Source: Phycisphaerae bacterium (GTDB lineage: Bacteria; Planctomycetota; Phycisphaerae; UBA1845; UTPLA1). Taken from it: a DNA stretch of 64,000 bases. The notes beneath the pieces were generated by a model. That model saw only the letters and a list, made by a program, of their open reading frames with translations. It was not told where the DNA came from and ran no database searches. Location: NCBI GenBank assembly GCA_023150615.1, contig JAKLKO010000016.1:1-64000 (forward strand), in the 5' to 3' direction. The translations under genes and the position numbers were made by a program. Shown here one piece after another: positions 17,906 to 27,691 of the stretch (position 1 is the first letter of the stretch; the number at the start of each line of letters is the position of its first letter).

Positions 17906-18757
17906 GGACTGAGTCGGCTCCGCGGAAGCGGTTCGGGTCTTTGTCGCCGATGGCTTCTTTCCGGGCCGCGTCTTGATCTGGAAGTCCGCGTCGGCGAGCC
18001 GGACATCGCCGTCCATCGCCTCGTAGAGATACATCGCGTCGAGATCGCCGTTGGGAAGCCATAGATAGACGCCGACCGGCAGATCGGTGCGCGGGTCGAT
18101 GTAGAGGTCCATGCGCTTGTTTGTGTAGGGATCGGAGCGGGGGAACTTCAGCTCGATGCGGTGCGCCGGCTGCTGCCGCGAGCCGGCCCGCTCGACACCG
18201 CGGTAGCGGATCTCGGCTTTTCCTTTTGCGCGCTCGATGCGTTCGAGCGTGCGGTCCATCATCCGCGCGACGCCGAAGTCGGTGATGGGGTTGCGGGCCT
18301 TCTGGAATGTGACGGCGTCTTGCACGTTGTAGCGGGCGACCGCTGGCGGCAGTCCGAATAAGCCGATGCGCGGCAGGAGCAGCACCTTGTTCTCGTGTCG
18401 GCCGCGGACGAAGGCGGCCTCGACGTACTCGCTGTCATCGTCAAGCCATTGAAAGTGGACGCTGAAGGGCTCGGCGCGGAAGCTGGCGCGGATGCGCTCC
18501 ATCTTGCGGAGCGTCGGCACAAGCCCGAGGCGCTCCTGACGATAGAAGTCGAGCCGATACTGCCTCTGCGCCCGGGCGTGGTCGCGTACGCGTTGCATAT
18601 ATGCGAACGGGTCCTTCGCAACGGCGGCGGCCTGCGATTCGAAGCCGGCGATGGCGCTGCCCTGCAGAACGCCGGGACCCTTCGCGCCGCTGCAACCAGC
18701 CCCTCCGGCCGCGGCCGCGAGAAGCACGAGAACGTGGAATGCTCGAACGCGCTTCAT
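17891..18757 (-). CDS. DUF1571 family lipoprotein
   Basis: A 288-residue DUF1571 protein, a family I associate with Planctomycetes and of unknown role. The family core is visible as FYRQERLGLVPTLRKMERI, the PFSVHFQWLDDDSEY strand and a later RMDLYIDPRTDLPVGVYLW, recalling LolA-type lipid-binding folds. The N-terminal hydrophobic segment ends GGAGC, a weak lipobox. The start chosen is the ATG preceded by AGGAG; a start 7 codons earlier is possible. It overlaps the FHA gene tail to tail. Confidence 0.75.
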   Translation of the reverse strand: MKRVRAFHVLVLLAAAAGGAGCSGAKGPGVLQGSAIAGFESQAAAVAKDPFAYMQRVRDHARAQRQYRLDFYRQERLGLVPTLRKMERIRASFRAEPFSVHFQWLDDDSEYVEAAFVRGRHENKVLLLPRIGLFGLPPAVARYNVQDAVTFQKARNPITDFGVARMMDRTLERIERAKGKAEIRYRGVERAGSRQQPAHRIELKFPRSDPYTNKRMDLYIDPRTDLPVGVYLWLPNGDLDAMYLYEAMDGDVRLADADFQIKTRPGKKPSATKTRTASAEPTQSSAPQ

Positions 18758-18911
18758 TCCGTTGTGACTCCTGTGCATGAGAAGCGCGATGCGGCGTCGC
18801 GCGCGTGCATACTATAGGGCGTTCGTGACGATCGGGCGAGTTCGGTTTGAAAACGGCAGCCGGCGGCGTCACAATGCGGAGACGCGACGCGGAGCGGCTC
18901 GAGGAGCAACG

Positions 18912-19631
18912 ATGAAGGGTGTCATCCTGGCGGGTGGAACAGGATCGCGGCTGCTGCCGCTGACCAAGGTGACGAACAAGCACCTGCTGCCCGTGGGTCG
19001 CAAACCCATGATCTACTACCCGCTGGAGAAGCTCCGCGACGCGGGATTGCAGGAAGTCCTCGTTGTGACGGGCGTGGAGCACATGGGTGACGTGGTCAGC
19101 CTGCTCGGCTCCGGGCGGGAGTTCGGCGTTCGCCTGACGTACAAGGTGCAGGACGAGGCGGGCGGCATCGCGCAGGCCCTCGGGCTGGCGGAGAACTTCG
19201 CCGGCGGGGACAAGCTGGCGGTGATCCTCGGCGACAACGTCTTCCAGGATTCGCTGGTCGACCAGGTCAAGGCATTCGACGCGCAACCGCGCGGCGCGCG
19301 AGTGCTGCTGAAGGAGGTGCCCGATCCGCACCGTTTCGGCGTGGCCGAGGTCTCGGGCGATCGCGTCGTCTCCATCGAGGAAAAGCCGAGGAATCCGCGC
19401 AGCCGCTACGCCGTCACCGGCATCTACTTCTACGACACGGCGGTGTTCGGGATCATCCGTCAGCAGAAGCCGTCGGGACGCGGCGAAATGGAAATCACGG
19501 ACGTGAACTGCGCGTACCTGGCGCGCGGCGAGCTGACGTACGATTTCCTGCGCGGCTGGTGGAGCGACGCGGGGACGTTCGAGTCGCTCGGTCGGGTGCA
19601 TGAGCTGGTCGAGCGCGAGGCGCCGCGATGA
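18912..19631 (+). CDS. rfbA: Glucose-1-phosphate thymidylyltransferase, short form
   Basis: A 239-residue sugar nucleotidyltransferase that makes dTDP-glucose from dTTP and glucose 1-phosphate. The nucleotide-binding loop [29 protein letters not shown], the metal-binding LGDNVF and the [11 protein letters not shown] end are complete. It is about 50 residues shorter than the RmlA of Gram-negative O-antigen clusters and resembles the short COG1209 type. GAGGAG precedes the ATG. The stop overlaps the rfbB start (ATGA), so the two are one translational unit. rfbC and rfbD are not next to it. Confidence 0.88.
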   Translation: MKGVILAGGTGSRLLPLTKVTNKHLLPVGRKPMIYYPLEKLRDAGLQEVLVVTGVEHMGDVVSLLGSGREFGVRLTYKVQDEAGGIAQALGLAENFAGGDKLAVILGDNVFQDSLVDQVKAFDAQPRGARVLLKEVPDPHRFGVAEVSGDRVVSIEEKPRNPRSRYAVTGIYFYDTAVFGIIRQQKPSGRGEMEITDVNCAYLARGELTYDFLRGWWSDAGTFESLGRVHELVEREAPR

Positions 19632-20671
19632 GTGCGGACTCGTACCAGCCGAAGCGCCTGCTGGTGACCGGCGGGGCGGGGTTCATCGGCTCCAACTTCG
19701 TGCACTACCTCATCGAGTCGACCGACGTCGAGGTCGTCGTGCTCGATGCGCTTACCTACGCCGGCAACCTCGCCAACCTCGCGCCCGTCGCGGAGCATCC
19801 GCGCTACGCCTTCGTGCACGCCGACATCCGCGACAAGGCGAAGATGATCGAGGTCATGCGCACGCATCGCATTGACGCCGTCGCGCACCTGGCCGCCGAA
19901 AGCCACGTCGATCGCTCCATCACCGGCCCGGCCGTATTCGTCGAGACGAACGTCCTCGGCACGCTCAACCTCCTGCAGGCGGCGCGCGAGACGGGGGTGC
20001 AGCGCTTCCTGCAGGTCGGCACCGACGAGGTCTACGGCTCGCTCGGGCCGACCGGCCGGTTCAGCGAGACGACGCCGCTCGATCCGCACTCGCCCTACAG
20101 CGCATCCAAGGCCGCGGCCGATCACCTCGTCTCCGCCTTCTGGCATACGTACGAGTTCCCGACGCTCATCACGCGCTGCTCGAACAACTACGGGCCGTAC
20201 CAGTTCCCCGAGAAGATGATCCCGCTGATGATCAACAACGCGCGGCAGGACAAGCCGCTGCCGGTCTATGGCGACGGGCTGAACGTCCGTGACTGGCTTT
20301 ACGTCCACGATCATTGCAGCGCGCTGTGGGGCGTGCTGACACGCGGCCGGCCGGGGTCGGTCTACAACATCGGCGGCGACAGCGAAAGGACCAACGTGGA
20401 GGTCGTGCGCGAGATCCTGCGTCTGGTCGGCAAGCCGGAGCGGCTGATCACGTTTGTGGCGGATCGGCCGGGTCACGATCGGCGCTACGCGATCGACGCG
20501 TCGAAGATCGCGTCGGAACTGGGGTGGCGTCCGACGGTGACGTTTGAGGAGGGCCTGGCGCGGACGGTGGCGTGGTATCGCGATCACGCCGACTGGCTGG
20601 AGCAGATCGTGTCGGGGGAGTACCAGAAGTACTACGAGCAAATGTACGGGCAGCGCGGCGCAGCGCGGTGA
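19628..20671 (+). CDS. rfbB: dTDP-glucose 4,6-dehydratase
   Basis: A 347-residue short-chain dehydrogenase/reductase family enzyme that turns dTDP-glucose into dTDP-4-keto-6-deoxyglucose. It shows the NAD-binding [21 protein letters not shown], the catalytic TDEVYG and the [10 protein letters not shown] motif, with [18 protein letters not shown] and [15 protein letters not shown] typical of RmlB. It overlaps rfbA by four bases. The pair supplies deoxysugar precursor for surface polysaccharide; the glycosyltransferases at 32-34 kb could be users, but this is only proximity. Confidence 0.93.
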   Translation: MSADSYQPKRLLVTGGAGFIGSNFVHYLIESTDVEVVVLDALTYAGNLANLAPVAEHPRYAFVHADIRDKAKMIEVMRTHRIDAVAHLAAESHVDRSITGPAVFVETNVLGTLNLLQAARETGVQRFLQVGTDEVYGSLGPTGRFSETTPLDPHSPYSASKAAADHLVSAFWHTYEFPTLITRCSNNYGPYQFPEKMIPLMINNARQDKPLPVYGDGLNVRDWLYVHDHCSALWGVLTRGRPGSVYNIGGDSERTNVEVVREILRLVGKPERLITFVADRPGHDRRYAIDASKIASELGWRPTVTFEEGLARTVAWYRDHADWLEQIVSGEYQKYYEQMYGQRGAAR

Positions 20672-23344
20672 TCAGGCACGAGTCGGTGCGGCGGATTCGG
20701 CCGCGCCGGAATACCGTTGGATAGGCATCGCCGACGGCGGCTCGGGCGGCGGCTCGTCCGGTTCGGGGAGATCCGCCGCGAGCCGCTCGAATTCCGCCTC
20801 TCGGGCGAAGAACGCCTCGACCACGGCCGGGTCGAACTGCGCGCCGGCGCCGCGCAGAATGATGTCGCGGGCCGCCGCGTGCGACATGGCCTCCTTGTAC
20901 GGCCGGCGGGTCCGCAGCGCATCGTAGACGTCCGCCAGTGCGGCGATCCGAGCCTCGAGCGGGATCTCCTCGCGCGTCAGTCCCTCCGGATACCCGGAGC
21001 CGTCGAACCACTCGTGATGGCTTTCGGCGATCGTCACCGCCATGCGCAGGAACGCGGCGCCGGAATTCTTCTCGAGCACGCTGCGGAGACAGTCGGCGCC
21101 GATCTGGCAGTGGGTCCGCATGACGCGCATCTCTTCCGGCGTGAGCCTCTCGGACTTTAGCAGGATGCGATCGGGAATGCCGACCTTGCCGATGTCGTGC
21201 AGCGGCACGGCGCGGCGCAGGTTGGCGATGAAGGCATCGTCGATGACTTCGTTGAATCGGCAGCGCGAGCGTAGCTCCTCGGCGAGGATGACGCAGAACC
21301 GCGTGACGCGCTCGACGTGCTCGCCGGTGTCCTGATCGCGCCGCTCGGCGAGCTTGGCCAGCGCCACGACGATCGAATTGCGGGCCTCGTCACGCGCCTT
21401 GCGCGTCAGCAGTCCCTGGATCGCCGACGCCGCAATGTGGCTGATCATGTCGATGCACTCGAGTTCGAGCGGCGTGAACGGCTCGTTGCCGATGCGGCCG
21501 GTGACGTTGAGCACGCCGATCGCCGTGCCCGACATGCCCAGCGCGTGCGACACGAGCGGCATGCTGGCGTAGTACGGCGACGGATAGGCGCCGGGTTTCG
21601 CCGTCGTCTCCGACGGCGCGTCGTTGACGACGACGGTCTCCTGCGTCGCGAATACGCGGCCCGCGGTGGCTTCGCCGAAGCGCACGGCGATCCGGTCCTT
21701 GAGTTCGTCAGCGATGCCGATCGACCGGGCGACACGCAGTCGGCGCCGCTCGGCGTCGGGCATCATGATCGAGATCCGCCGGCACCGCGCCAACAGCGCG
21801 GTGGTCTGGATCGTGCGTTCGAGGACTTCGTCGAGCGAGTCCATCGCGGCGAGCGTGTGCGAGTACTCGAGCAGGATGTTGAGCGCGCGGGCCTGCTCGC
21901 CGCGGAACTCGTTGCTTTCGGTCAATTCGCGGCGCGCGACGTGCAGCCGGACCATCGTGCCGACCCGCAGCACGAATTCCATCGGACGCGGCGGCTTGGC
22001 GAGGTAGTCGTCGGCCCCGGCGGAGAAACCCTCGAGCAGATCGTCGTCGCTGCTCCGCGTGTTGAAAATGACGATCGGGACGTCTCGCGTCTCGGCGTTC
22101 TGGCGCAATTGTCGCGCGATCTCCAACCCGTCGGCGCGGCCGACGTCGAGGAGCACGACGTCCGGCAGGAATTCCGCGGCGAGCCGCCGGGCGTCGGCCT
22201 CCCGGCCCGCAACGCAGATTTCCATGCCGCTTTGGCCGAAGCACGTCCGGCAGAGTCGCTCGATCGATCCATCGTGGTCGAAGATCAGGATTCGTCCCTC
22301 CGGCGGGAGGAGGTTTTGGCGCGCAAGCCGATCGAGATCGAGTCCTCGCGTGGCACTCGACGCGTCGACCAGCGTGGCGTCACGGCCGTGGATCATGACG
22401 CGGTTTCGCCCGGAGCGCTTGGCTCCGTACAGGGCGGCGTCCGCGGCGGTGTAAAGGTCGTTGAAGTCCTTCATCGCCGCGGTGCGCTCGGCGACGCCGA
22501 CGCTGACCGTGGGGCGCAGGACGTGCGCCTGGTAGGGGATCTCAGTCTGTTCGATCGCCCGCCGAAGGCGCTCGGCCGCCTGCGCGGCCTGCTCCATCGC
22601 CACGCCCGGACAGAGCACGAGGAACTCCTCGCCGCCGACGCGGTACACGGCCTCGCCGATGCGGCAGAGCTGCCGCAGGCGATCGGCGATGCCGCGCAGC
22701 GCTTCGTCGCCGCCGTCGTGACCGAACGTGTCGTTGACCTTCTTGAAGTGGTCGATGTCGAGCAGCATGACGGCCAGGTGGCTGCCCTGGCGGTCGGATA
22801 GCGCCCAGCACTCGGAGAGCCGCGCCATCGCGTCGCGGCGATTTCCGAGTCCGGTCAGCTCGTCGGTCGAGGCGGCGTGATTCAGCTTCTCGTTGACGAT
22901 TGCGAGCCGGGCGTTCTGCAACGCCACCTCGCGCGTCGTGCGGGCCAGATCGGTCTCGAGCTGGATGATCCGCTCGCCGGCGCGGACGCGCGCGAGCAAT
23001 TCGCCGCGGCGAGCCGGCTTGCTCATCACGTCGTTGGCGCCGGCGTCGAAGGCCTCGATGACGTGCCGCTCGTTGCCCGCGTCCGTCAGGACGAGCACAT
23101 GGACGAAGCCCGCGCCCTCGTGCTCGCGAATGGCGCGGCACAGGTCGCGCTCGTGTGACCGGCTCGTGCTCCAATCGGTGATGACAATCCGCGGACCGTC
23201 CGCCAGCAGCGTCCGCAGGGCGTCGGCCGCGTTCGTCGCGGCGAGCACGTCGTACCCGCCGGCGGACAGCTCATCCCGCAGCGACGCGAGCGCAGTCGCG
23301 TCGCCGTCCACGACGAGAACTCGCTTCGGATCGCTCATGAGCAT
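20672..23344 (-). CDS. Two-receiver hybrid with GGDEF, GAF and HD-GYP domains
   Basis: An 890-residue cytoplasmic signalling protein. Order of domains: receiver 1 (about 5-120, phospho-acceptor D57), coiled linker, GGDEF cyclase (165-325, active GGEEF at 237-241), receiver 2 (350-465, D400), GAF (500-645), and HD-GYP phosphodiesterase (660-850, with GEH at 674-676, HD at 716-717 and HHEWFDGSGYP at 776-786). Both active sites look intact, so it may make and break cyclic di-GMP. The product-inhibition site RxxD reads RIGE at 228-231. The start is uncertain between two ATGs six bases apart; the first has GGGGG at usable spacing. It is convergent with rfbB, ending at the next base. Confidence 0.9.
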   Translation of the reverse strand: MLMSDPKRVLVVDGDATALASLRDELSAGGYDVLAATNAADALRTLLADGPRIVITDWSTSRSHERDLCRAIREHEGAGFVHVLVLTDAGNERHVIEAFDAGANDVMSKPARRGELLARVRAGERIIQLETDLARTTREVALQNARLAIVNEKLNHAASTDELTGLGNRRDAMARLSECWALSDRQGSHLAVMLLDIDHFKKVNDTFGHDGGDEALRGIADRLRQLCRIGEAVYRVGGEEFLVLCPGVAMEQAAQAAERLRRAIEQTEIPYQAHVLRPTVSVGVAERTAAMKDFNDLYTAADAALYGAKRSGRNRVMIHGRDATLVDASSATRGLDLDRLARQNLLPPEGRILIFDHDGSIERLCRTCFGQSGMEICVAGREADARRLAAEFLPDVVLLDVGRADGLEIARQLRQNAETRDVPIVIFNTRSSDDDLLEGFSAGADDYLAKPPRPMEFVLRVGTMVRLHVARRELTESNEFRGEQARALNILLEYSHTLAAMDSLDEVLERTIQTTALLARCRRISIMMPDAERRRLRVARSIGIADELKDRIAVRFGEATAGRVFATQETVVVNDAPSETTAKPGAYPSPYYASMPLVSHALGMSGTAIGVLNVTGRIGNEPFTPLELECIDMISHIAASAIQGLLTRKARDEARNSIVVALAKLAERRDQDTGEHVERVTRFCVILAEELRSRCRFNEVIDDAFIANLRRAVPLHDIGKVGIPDRILLKSERLTPEEMRVMRTHCQIGADCLRSVLEKNSGAAFLRMAVTIAESHHEWFDGSGYPEGLTREEIPLEARIAALADVYDALRTRRPYKEAMSHAAARDIILRGAGAQFDPAVVEAFFAREAEFERLAADLPEPDEPPPEPPSAMPIQRYSGAAESAAPTRA

Positions 23345-23561
23345 TCGCGCCAGACCCCCGACGTGGCCGCGATTCTGGCGCCAGGCGCAGGGTGCGCGCG
23401 GTTCGCGCGGCCGCGTCGTACTGCATATCGGCTCGGTTCCGTGGTAAAATCGGGTTCGGCGATGATTGAAGGACCGCGGGCAGGAGGCGGCGACGACCGA
23501 GAATCCGCGCGACGTCGTTCCACGGTCACGCCGCCTTCGAGACACGAGAGGAAACGGAACC

Positions 23562-24503
23562 ATGATCGTATCCGGGTTTCTGGGGCTGGCGATTCTGCTG
23601 CCCGGTCAGGTCCTGACCCCGCCGAACCCGCCGCCGAGCGTCGGCGAACGCCCGCCGGAATTTCAGGTCGAGCGCTGGTTCAACACCGACGAGTCGATCA
23701 CGCTCGAATCGCTCCGCGGCACGTACTCCGTCGTTGTCGTCTGGCACGCGCGCGATAACTACAGCCGCCGACTGTTCCGGACCTACGAGAAGCTGGATCG
23801 ACGCATGCGGCGCGACGGCGGCCGGCTGGTGACGCTCTGCGTCGAACCGGCCGCGACGGTCGAGAAGCTGGTGCTCGAGAACCACTTGCGGTTTCCGATC
23901 GGGGCGGAGCGGAACACGGCTTACGACTACGGCAAGTTCGTCCCGACCGTGATGTTCCTCGACAAGGACGGGTTCGTGTCGTGGATCCGCAACCCGATCT
24001 TCCCGTCCGATTTCCCGGAGCTGGAAACGACGATGGCCGCGGCCTTCGGAAAGCCGCCCGAGCTTCCGGCGGCGATGCGCAATCAGGAGCTGCCGACGCT
24101 ACCGCCGGTCGATCAGCGCGATCCGCGGATCAGCGACGCCGAGGGCTTGTTTGCTGAGGAGCGGTACGGCGAAGCCTTCGCGGCATACGCCGACGTCGCG
24201 GCCAATCCGCTGAACGCGGCGTCGGGCGACTACGCGCGGGCCATGGTCGACTACATGAAGCGGTATCTGAAGATACGCCGCTACATGGACGTGCAGCTTC
24301 CGGAACTGAAGTGTTCGATGTACCTGCGGCTGGCGCGGATCGAGGCGGCCGAGGGGAACTACGACGTGGCGCGCCAGCACTACGAGCGGATCCTGCGCAT
24401 CTTCCCCCAGGGGGCCGACGCCGTGCTGGCGAAGCGCGAGATGGAGTCGCTCCCAGCCGCGTCCGTCACGACGACGCGCCCAACGACCGCGCCGGCGCGC
24501 TAA
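23562..24503 (+). CDS. Exported thioredoxin-fold protein lacking CxxC, with helical repeats
   Basis: A 313-residue protein with a weak N-terminal signal or membrane segment. Residues about 25-165 resemble the AhpC/TlpA thioredoxin fold: ITLESLRGTYSVVVVWHA, then a cis-proline-like FVPTVMFLDKDGFV. Where relatives have WCxxC this one reads WHARDNYSR, so thiol redox activity is not expected. Residues about 190-295 carry TPR-like helices (AEGLFAEERYGEAFAAYADVA, ARIEAAEGNYDVARQHYERIL). A TAAAAT -10 lies at 23445-23450. The ATG follows AGAGGAAAC. Its stop overlaps the convergent aldehyde dehydrogenase by four bases. Role unknown. Confidence 0.6.
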   Translation: MIVSGFLGLAILLPGQVLTPPNPPPSVGERPPEFQVERWFNTDESITLESLRGTYSVVVVWHARDNYSRRLFRTYEKLDRRMRRDGGRLVTLCVEPAATVEKLVLENHLRFPIGAERNTAYDYGKFVPTVMFLDKDGFVSWIRNPIFPSDFPELETTMAAAFGKPPELPAAMRNQELPTLPPVDQRDPRISDAEGLFAEERYGEAFAAYADVAANPLNAASGDYARAMVDYMKRYLKIRRYMDVQLPELKCSMYLRLARIEAAEGNYDVARQHYERILRIFPQGADAVLAKREMESLPAASVTTTRPTTAPAR

Positions 24504-26023
24504 TCGCCGAATTTGATCCCCTGCGCCAGCGGCAGTTCGCGGGAGTAGTTGACCGTGTTCGTCTGGCGGCGCATGTAGGCCTTCCAGGAATCGCTGCCGC
24601 TCTCGCGGCCGCCGCCCGTTTCCTTTTCGCCGCCGAACGCGCCGCCGATCTCGGCCCCGCTCGTGCCGATGTTGACGTTCGCGATGCCGCAGTCGCTGCC
24701 GGAGCACGAGACGAACAGTTCCGCCTCGCGCACGTCATTCGTGAAGATCGCCGACGACAGACCCTGCGGAACGTCGTTGTGATACGCCAGCGCCTGCTCG
24801 AACGTCGAATAGCCGATCAGGTACAGGATCGGCGCAAACGTCTCCTCCTGCACGATGCGGAAGTCGTTTCGCGCCGTGGCGATGCACGGCGTGACGTACC
24901 GCCCGCCGGGGTAGTTCGGGCCGGAGAGCCGCTCGCCGCCGTAGAGAACGCGCCCGCCCTCCTGCTTCAGTCGCTCGATCGCCTTCATCATCGCTTCAAC
25001 CGCATCGACGTCGATCAGCGGACCCATGAGCGTGTTTGGCTCCAGCGGATCGCCGATGCGGACTTGCTTGTACGCATTGACGAGCCGCTCGGTCAGGACC
25101 GGCAGGATCGACTCGTGCACGATCAGCCGACGCGTGCTCGTGCAGCGCTGCCCGGCCGTGCCGACCGCGCCGAAGACGATCGCACGCAGCGCCAGGTCCA
25201 GGTCGGCGCTCGGCGCGACGATGATCGCGTTGTTTCCGCCGAGTTCGAGGATCGTGCGACCCAGCCGCCGGCCGACGACCTCGCCGACGTGATAGCCCAT
25301 GCGGCACGAGCCGGTCGCCGAGACGAGCGGGATGCGATTGTCGCCGATGAGCCGCTCGCCGACGGTGCTGCCCTTTCCGATAACGAGGCTGAAGATCGCC
25401 GGATCGACGCCGCCGTCGCGGCAGACTCGCTCCGCGATCCGCGTGCAGGCGATGGCCGTCAGCGGCGTCTTGCTCGACGGCTTCCACAGCGACGCGTCGC
25501 CGCAGACCGCCGCGATCGCCGCGTTCCACGACCATACCGCCACCGGAAAATTGAACGCCGAGATGATGCCGACCACCCCGAGCGGGTGCCACTGCTCCAT
25601 CATGCGATGGGCCGGCCGCTCGGAGGCCATCGTCAGACCGTAAAGCTGCCGCGACAGTCCGACGGCGAAGTCGCAGATGTCGATCATCTCCTGCACTTCG
25701 CCCTCACCTTCGGCGCGGATCTTCCCATTCTCGAGCGTGACGAGCTCGCCAAGCTCCTGCTTCACCTCGCGCAGCGCGTGGCCCAGCCGGCGGATGAGGT
25801 CGCCGCGCACGGGCGCGGGAACGGTCCGCCAGCGCCGGAACGCCTCATGCGCGCGGGCCACGACGCGCTCGTAGTCATCGACCGAGGCCTGGCGCACGCG
25901 CGCGAGCACCGCGCCGTCGATCGGCGAAACGCTCTCGAGCACGTCTCCGCCGCCGAGCCACTCTCCGCCGAACGCGCCGGGGCTCGTCTCCTCCAGTCCG
26001 AGCGATTTCAGCAAGCGATTCAT
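24500..26023 (-). CDS. Aminoadipate-semialdehyde dehydrogenase (ALDH7 type)
   Basis: A 507-residue NAD(P)-dependent aldehyde dehydrogenase of the ALDH7/antiquitin group. It shows the catalytic cysteine in GTAGQRCTSTRRL, the glutamate motif LELGGNNAI, FNFPVAVWSWN and the GCC-type SGSDCGIANVNIGTSGAEIGG end that marks ALDH7. Family members oxidise alpha-aminoadipic semialdehyde to aminoadipate. The neighbour just upstream encodes lysine 6-aminotransferase, which produces exactly that semialdehyde, and this strongly supports the assignment. The genes are 29 nt apart on one strand. Confidence 0.88.
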   Translation of the reverse strand: MNRLLKSLGLEETSPGAFGGEWLGGGDVLESVSPIDGAVLARVRQASVDDYERVVARAHEAFRRWRTVPAPVRGDLIRRLGHALREVKQELGELVTLENGKIRAEGEGEVQEMIDICDFAVGLSRQLYGLTMASERPAHRMMEQWHPLGVVGIISAFNFPVAVWSWNAAIAAVCGDASLWKPSSKTPLTAIACTRIAERVCRDGGVDPAIFSLVIGKGSTVGERLIGDNRIPLVSATGSCRMGYHVGEVVGRRLGRTILELGGNNAIIVAPSADLDLALRAIVFGAVGTAGQRCTSTRRLIVHESILPVLTERLVNAYKQVRIGDPLEPNTLMGPLIDVDAVEAMMKAIERLKQEGGRVLYGGERLSGPNYPGGRYVTPCIATARNDFRIVQEETFAPILYLIGYSTFEQALAYHNDVPQGLSSAIFTNDVREAELFVSCSGSDCGIANVNIGTSGAEIGGAFGGEKETGGGRESGSDSWKAYMRRQTNTVNYSRELPLAQGIKFGD

Positions 26024-26052
26024 GTGCCAAACTCCACGGATCGTTCCCGAAC

Positions 26053-27411
26053 TCAGGCGTCCAGTCGCCGGATCGACTCGCGCATCAGCGTCGCCGCCTC
26101 ATCGACCACCTCCGGCGTCACGTCGAGCGGCGGCCGCAGTCGGATCGATCGCTCGCCGCAGCGCAGCGTCAGCAGCCCGGTATCGTAGCAGCGCTGCCAG
26201 AACCGATCGCGCGTTGCCCGATCGGGCAGGTCGAACGCCAGCATCAGCCCGCGCCCGCGCACGGCCGTCATGATCGCATGCTCGCGGGCCAGGCGCATCA
26301 GGGCGTCGAGGAACAGGCGGCCGAGGCCATCGGCGTTCGCAATCAGGCCCTCCTGCTCGATGATCCGCAGGTAATGTGTCGAGCGGACCATGTCGCAGAA
26401 GTTGCCGCCCCAGGTGGAATTGATCCGGCTCGGAAGGCGGAAGCAGTTGTTCTTGACCTCGTCGATCCGCGGACCGGCCATGACGCCGCAGACCTGCGCC
26501 TTTTTGCCGAACGCCAGCAGGTCGGGTTGGACGCCGAAGTGCTGGCAGCACCACGCGCGGCCCGTCAGTCCGACGCCCGTCTGCACTTCGTCGAAGATCA
26601 GCAGCACGTCGGACTCGTCGCAGAGGCGTCGGAGCGTGTGGAACCACTCGGCGCGGAAGTGCCGGTCGCCGCCTTCACCCTGGATCGGTTCGATGATGAT
26701 GGCGGCGATGTCGGTTCCGCGCTGCGCGAGGATGTCCCGGATCATCTTTTCCGAAGCGGCCTCGCGCTCGGCGGCGTCGGCCGATCGTCGCGGCTCCGGC
26801 AGCGCGAAGTCGATCGCCGGCGCGGGCACGCGCGGCCACGCGAACTTCGCGAAGTAGTTCGTCTTGTTCGGGTCGGTGTTGGTCAGGCTCATCGTGTAGC
26901 CGCTGCGGCCGTGGAACGCGCGCTCGAAATGCAGGATTTCGGTGCCGCGCTCGCCGCGGCCGGCGTCGAGGTTCTTGCGGACCTTCCAATCCATGGCGAC
27001 CTTGAGCGCGTTTTCGACGGCCAGCGCGCCGCCCTCGATGAAGAAGTAGCGTTCCAGCGGCGGCAGCCCGACGACGCGGGCGAAGGTGTCGACAAACGTT
27101 GCGTACTGCGCGGAGTAGACGTCGGAGTTCGCGACCTTGGTCTTCGACGCCAGCAGCAGTTCGCGTTCGACGTCCGGACGGCTGAAATGCGGGTGGTTGA
27201 AGCCGATCGGCATCGAGGCGTAGAAGCTGTACAGATCGAGCAGCCGGCGGCCGGTCGGCGCATCGACGAAGCGGCAGCCGCGACTGCGCTCCAGGTCGAC
27301 GACGAGCTTGAAGCCGTCAACCAGGATGTGCTTTTGAAGTTCGTCGACGGCATGGTCCGCGTCGATGCAACGGGCCGGCGCCGCGGTCGATGAAGTCAGG
27401 TTTTTGTGCAT
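26053..27411 (-). CDS. lat: L-lysine 6-aminotransferase
   Basis: A 452-residue class III PLP aminotransferase. It moves the epsilon amino group of lysine to 2-oxoglutarate, giving aminoadipate semialdehyde. The PLP lysine lies in LLAFGKKAQVCG, a string typical of lysine 6-transaminase, with the aspartate in LIFDEVQTGVG and the substrate-side SRINSTWGGNFCDMVRS. GAAGGA precedes the ATG; an upstream open frame is spurious. With the aldehyde dehydrogenase it forms a two-step lysine-to-aminoadipate module, used elsewhere for lysine breakdown or as a precursor route. Confidence 0.9.
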   Translation of the reverse strand: MHKNLTSSTAAPARCIDADHAVDELQKHILVDGFKLVVDLERSRGCRFVDAPTGRRLLDLYSFYASMPIGFNHPHFSRPDVERELLLASKTKVANSDVYSAQYATFVDTFARVVGLPPLERYFFIEGGALAVENALKVAMDWKVRKNLDAGRGERGTEILHFERAFHGRSGYTMSLTNTDPNKTNYFAKFAWPRVPAPAIDFALPEPRRSADAAEREAASEKMIRDILAQRGTDIAAIIIEPIQGEGGDRHFRAEWFHTLRRLCDESDVLLIFDEVQTGVGLTGRAWCCQHFGVQPDLLAFGKKAQVCGVMAGPRIDEVKNNCFRLPSRINSTWGGNFCDMVRSTHYLRIIEQEGLIANADGLGRLFLDALMRLAREHAIMTAVRGRGLMLAFDLPDRATRDRFWQRCYDTGLLTLRCGERSIRLRPPLDVTPEVVDEAATLMRESIRRLDA

Positions 27412-27532
27412 GGTCCTTCTCGGTGTTTGGCGGTGGACATCGTCCTGAATATCGCTGACGTACGGTAAGTCGCTTGAGGCGCGACGCGGCGCCGCTCCGC
27501 GACGCCGCGGTGACGATGCGGATCGAGGAGCG

Positions 27533-27667
27533 TCAGTTGTTGAAGATGACCGAGAAGAAGGCCGGGCGGAACAGCGTGCCATAGCCGCGCATCGACGCCG
27601 CGCGAGGAAGGCGGAGCTTCCAGCTTTCCCCGTGAACGATCAGGTCGTTGGGCACGTCGCGCGACAT
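27533..27667 (-). CDS. Putative 44-residue small protein
   Basis: An ORF below normal gene-caller limits. The predicted product begins MSRDVPNDLIVHGESWKLRL and ends GYGTLFRPAFFSVIFNN, with a balanced composition unlike the alanine/arginine-rich shadow frames of this GC-rich DNA. A good promoter (TTGACC, 18 nt, TAGAAT) sits upstream on the same strand and overlaps the lspA stop codon, leaving a leader of about 20 nt. No clear Shine-Dalgarno sequence is seen. It lies between lspA and lat. No family recognised; the C-terminal hydrophobic stretch could touch a membrane or partner. Confidence 0.5.
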   Translation of the reverse strand: MSRDVPNDLIVHGESWKLRLPRAASMRGYGTLFRPAFFSVIFNN

Positions 27668-27691
27668 CCGAACACCGGCGAAACCGTGAGA

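Noticed and set aside
21317-22801. A 494-codon plus-strand frame
   Set aside because: Opposite strand of the GGDEF/HD-GYP protein; no motif.
24311-26188. A 625-codon plus-strand frame
   Set aside because: Opposite strand of the aldehyde dehydrogenase; the latter has full catalytic motifs.
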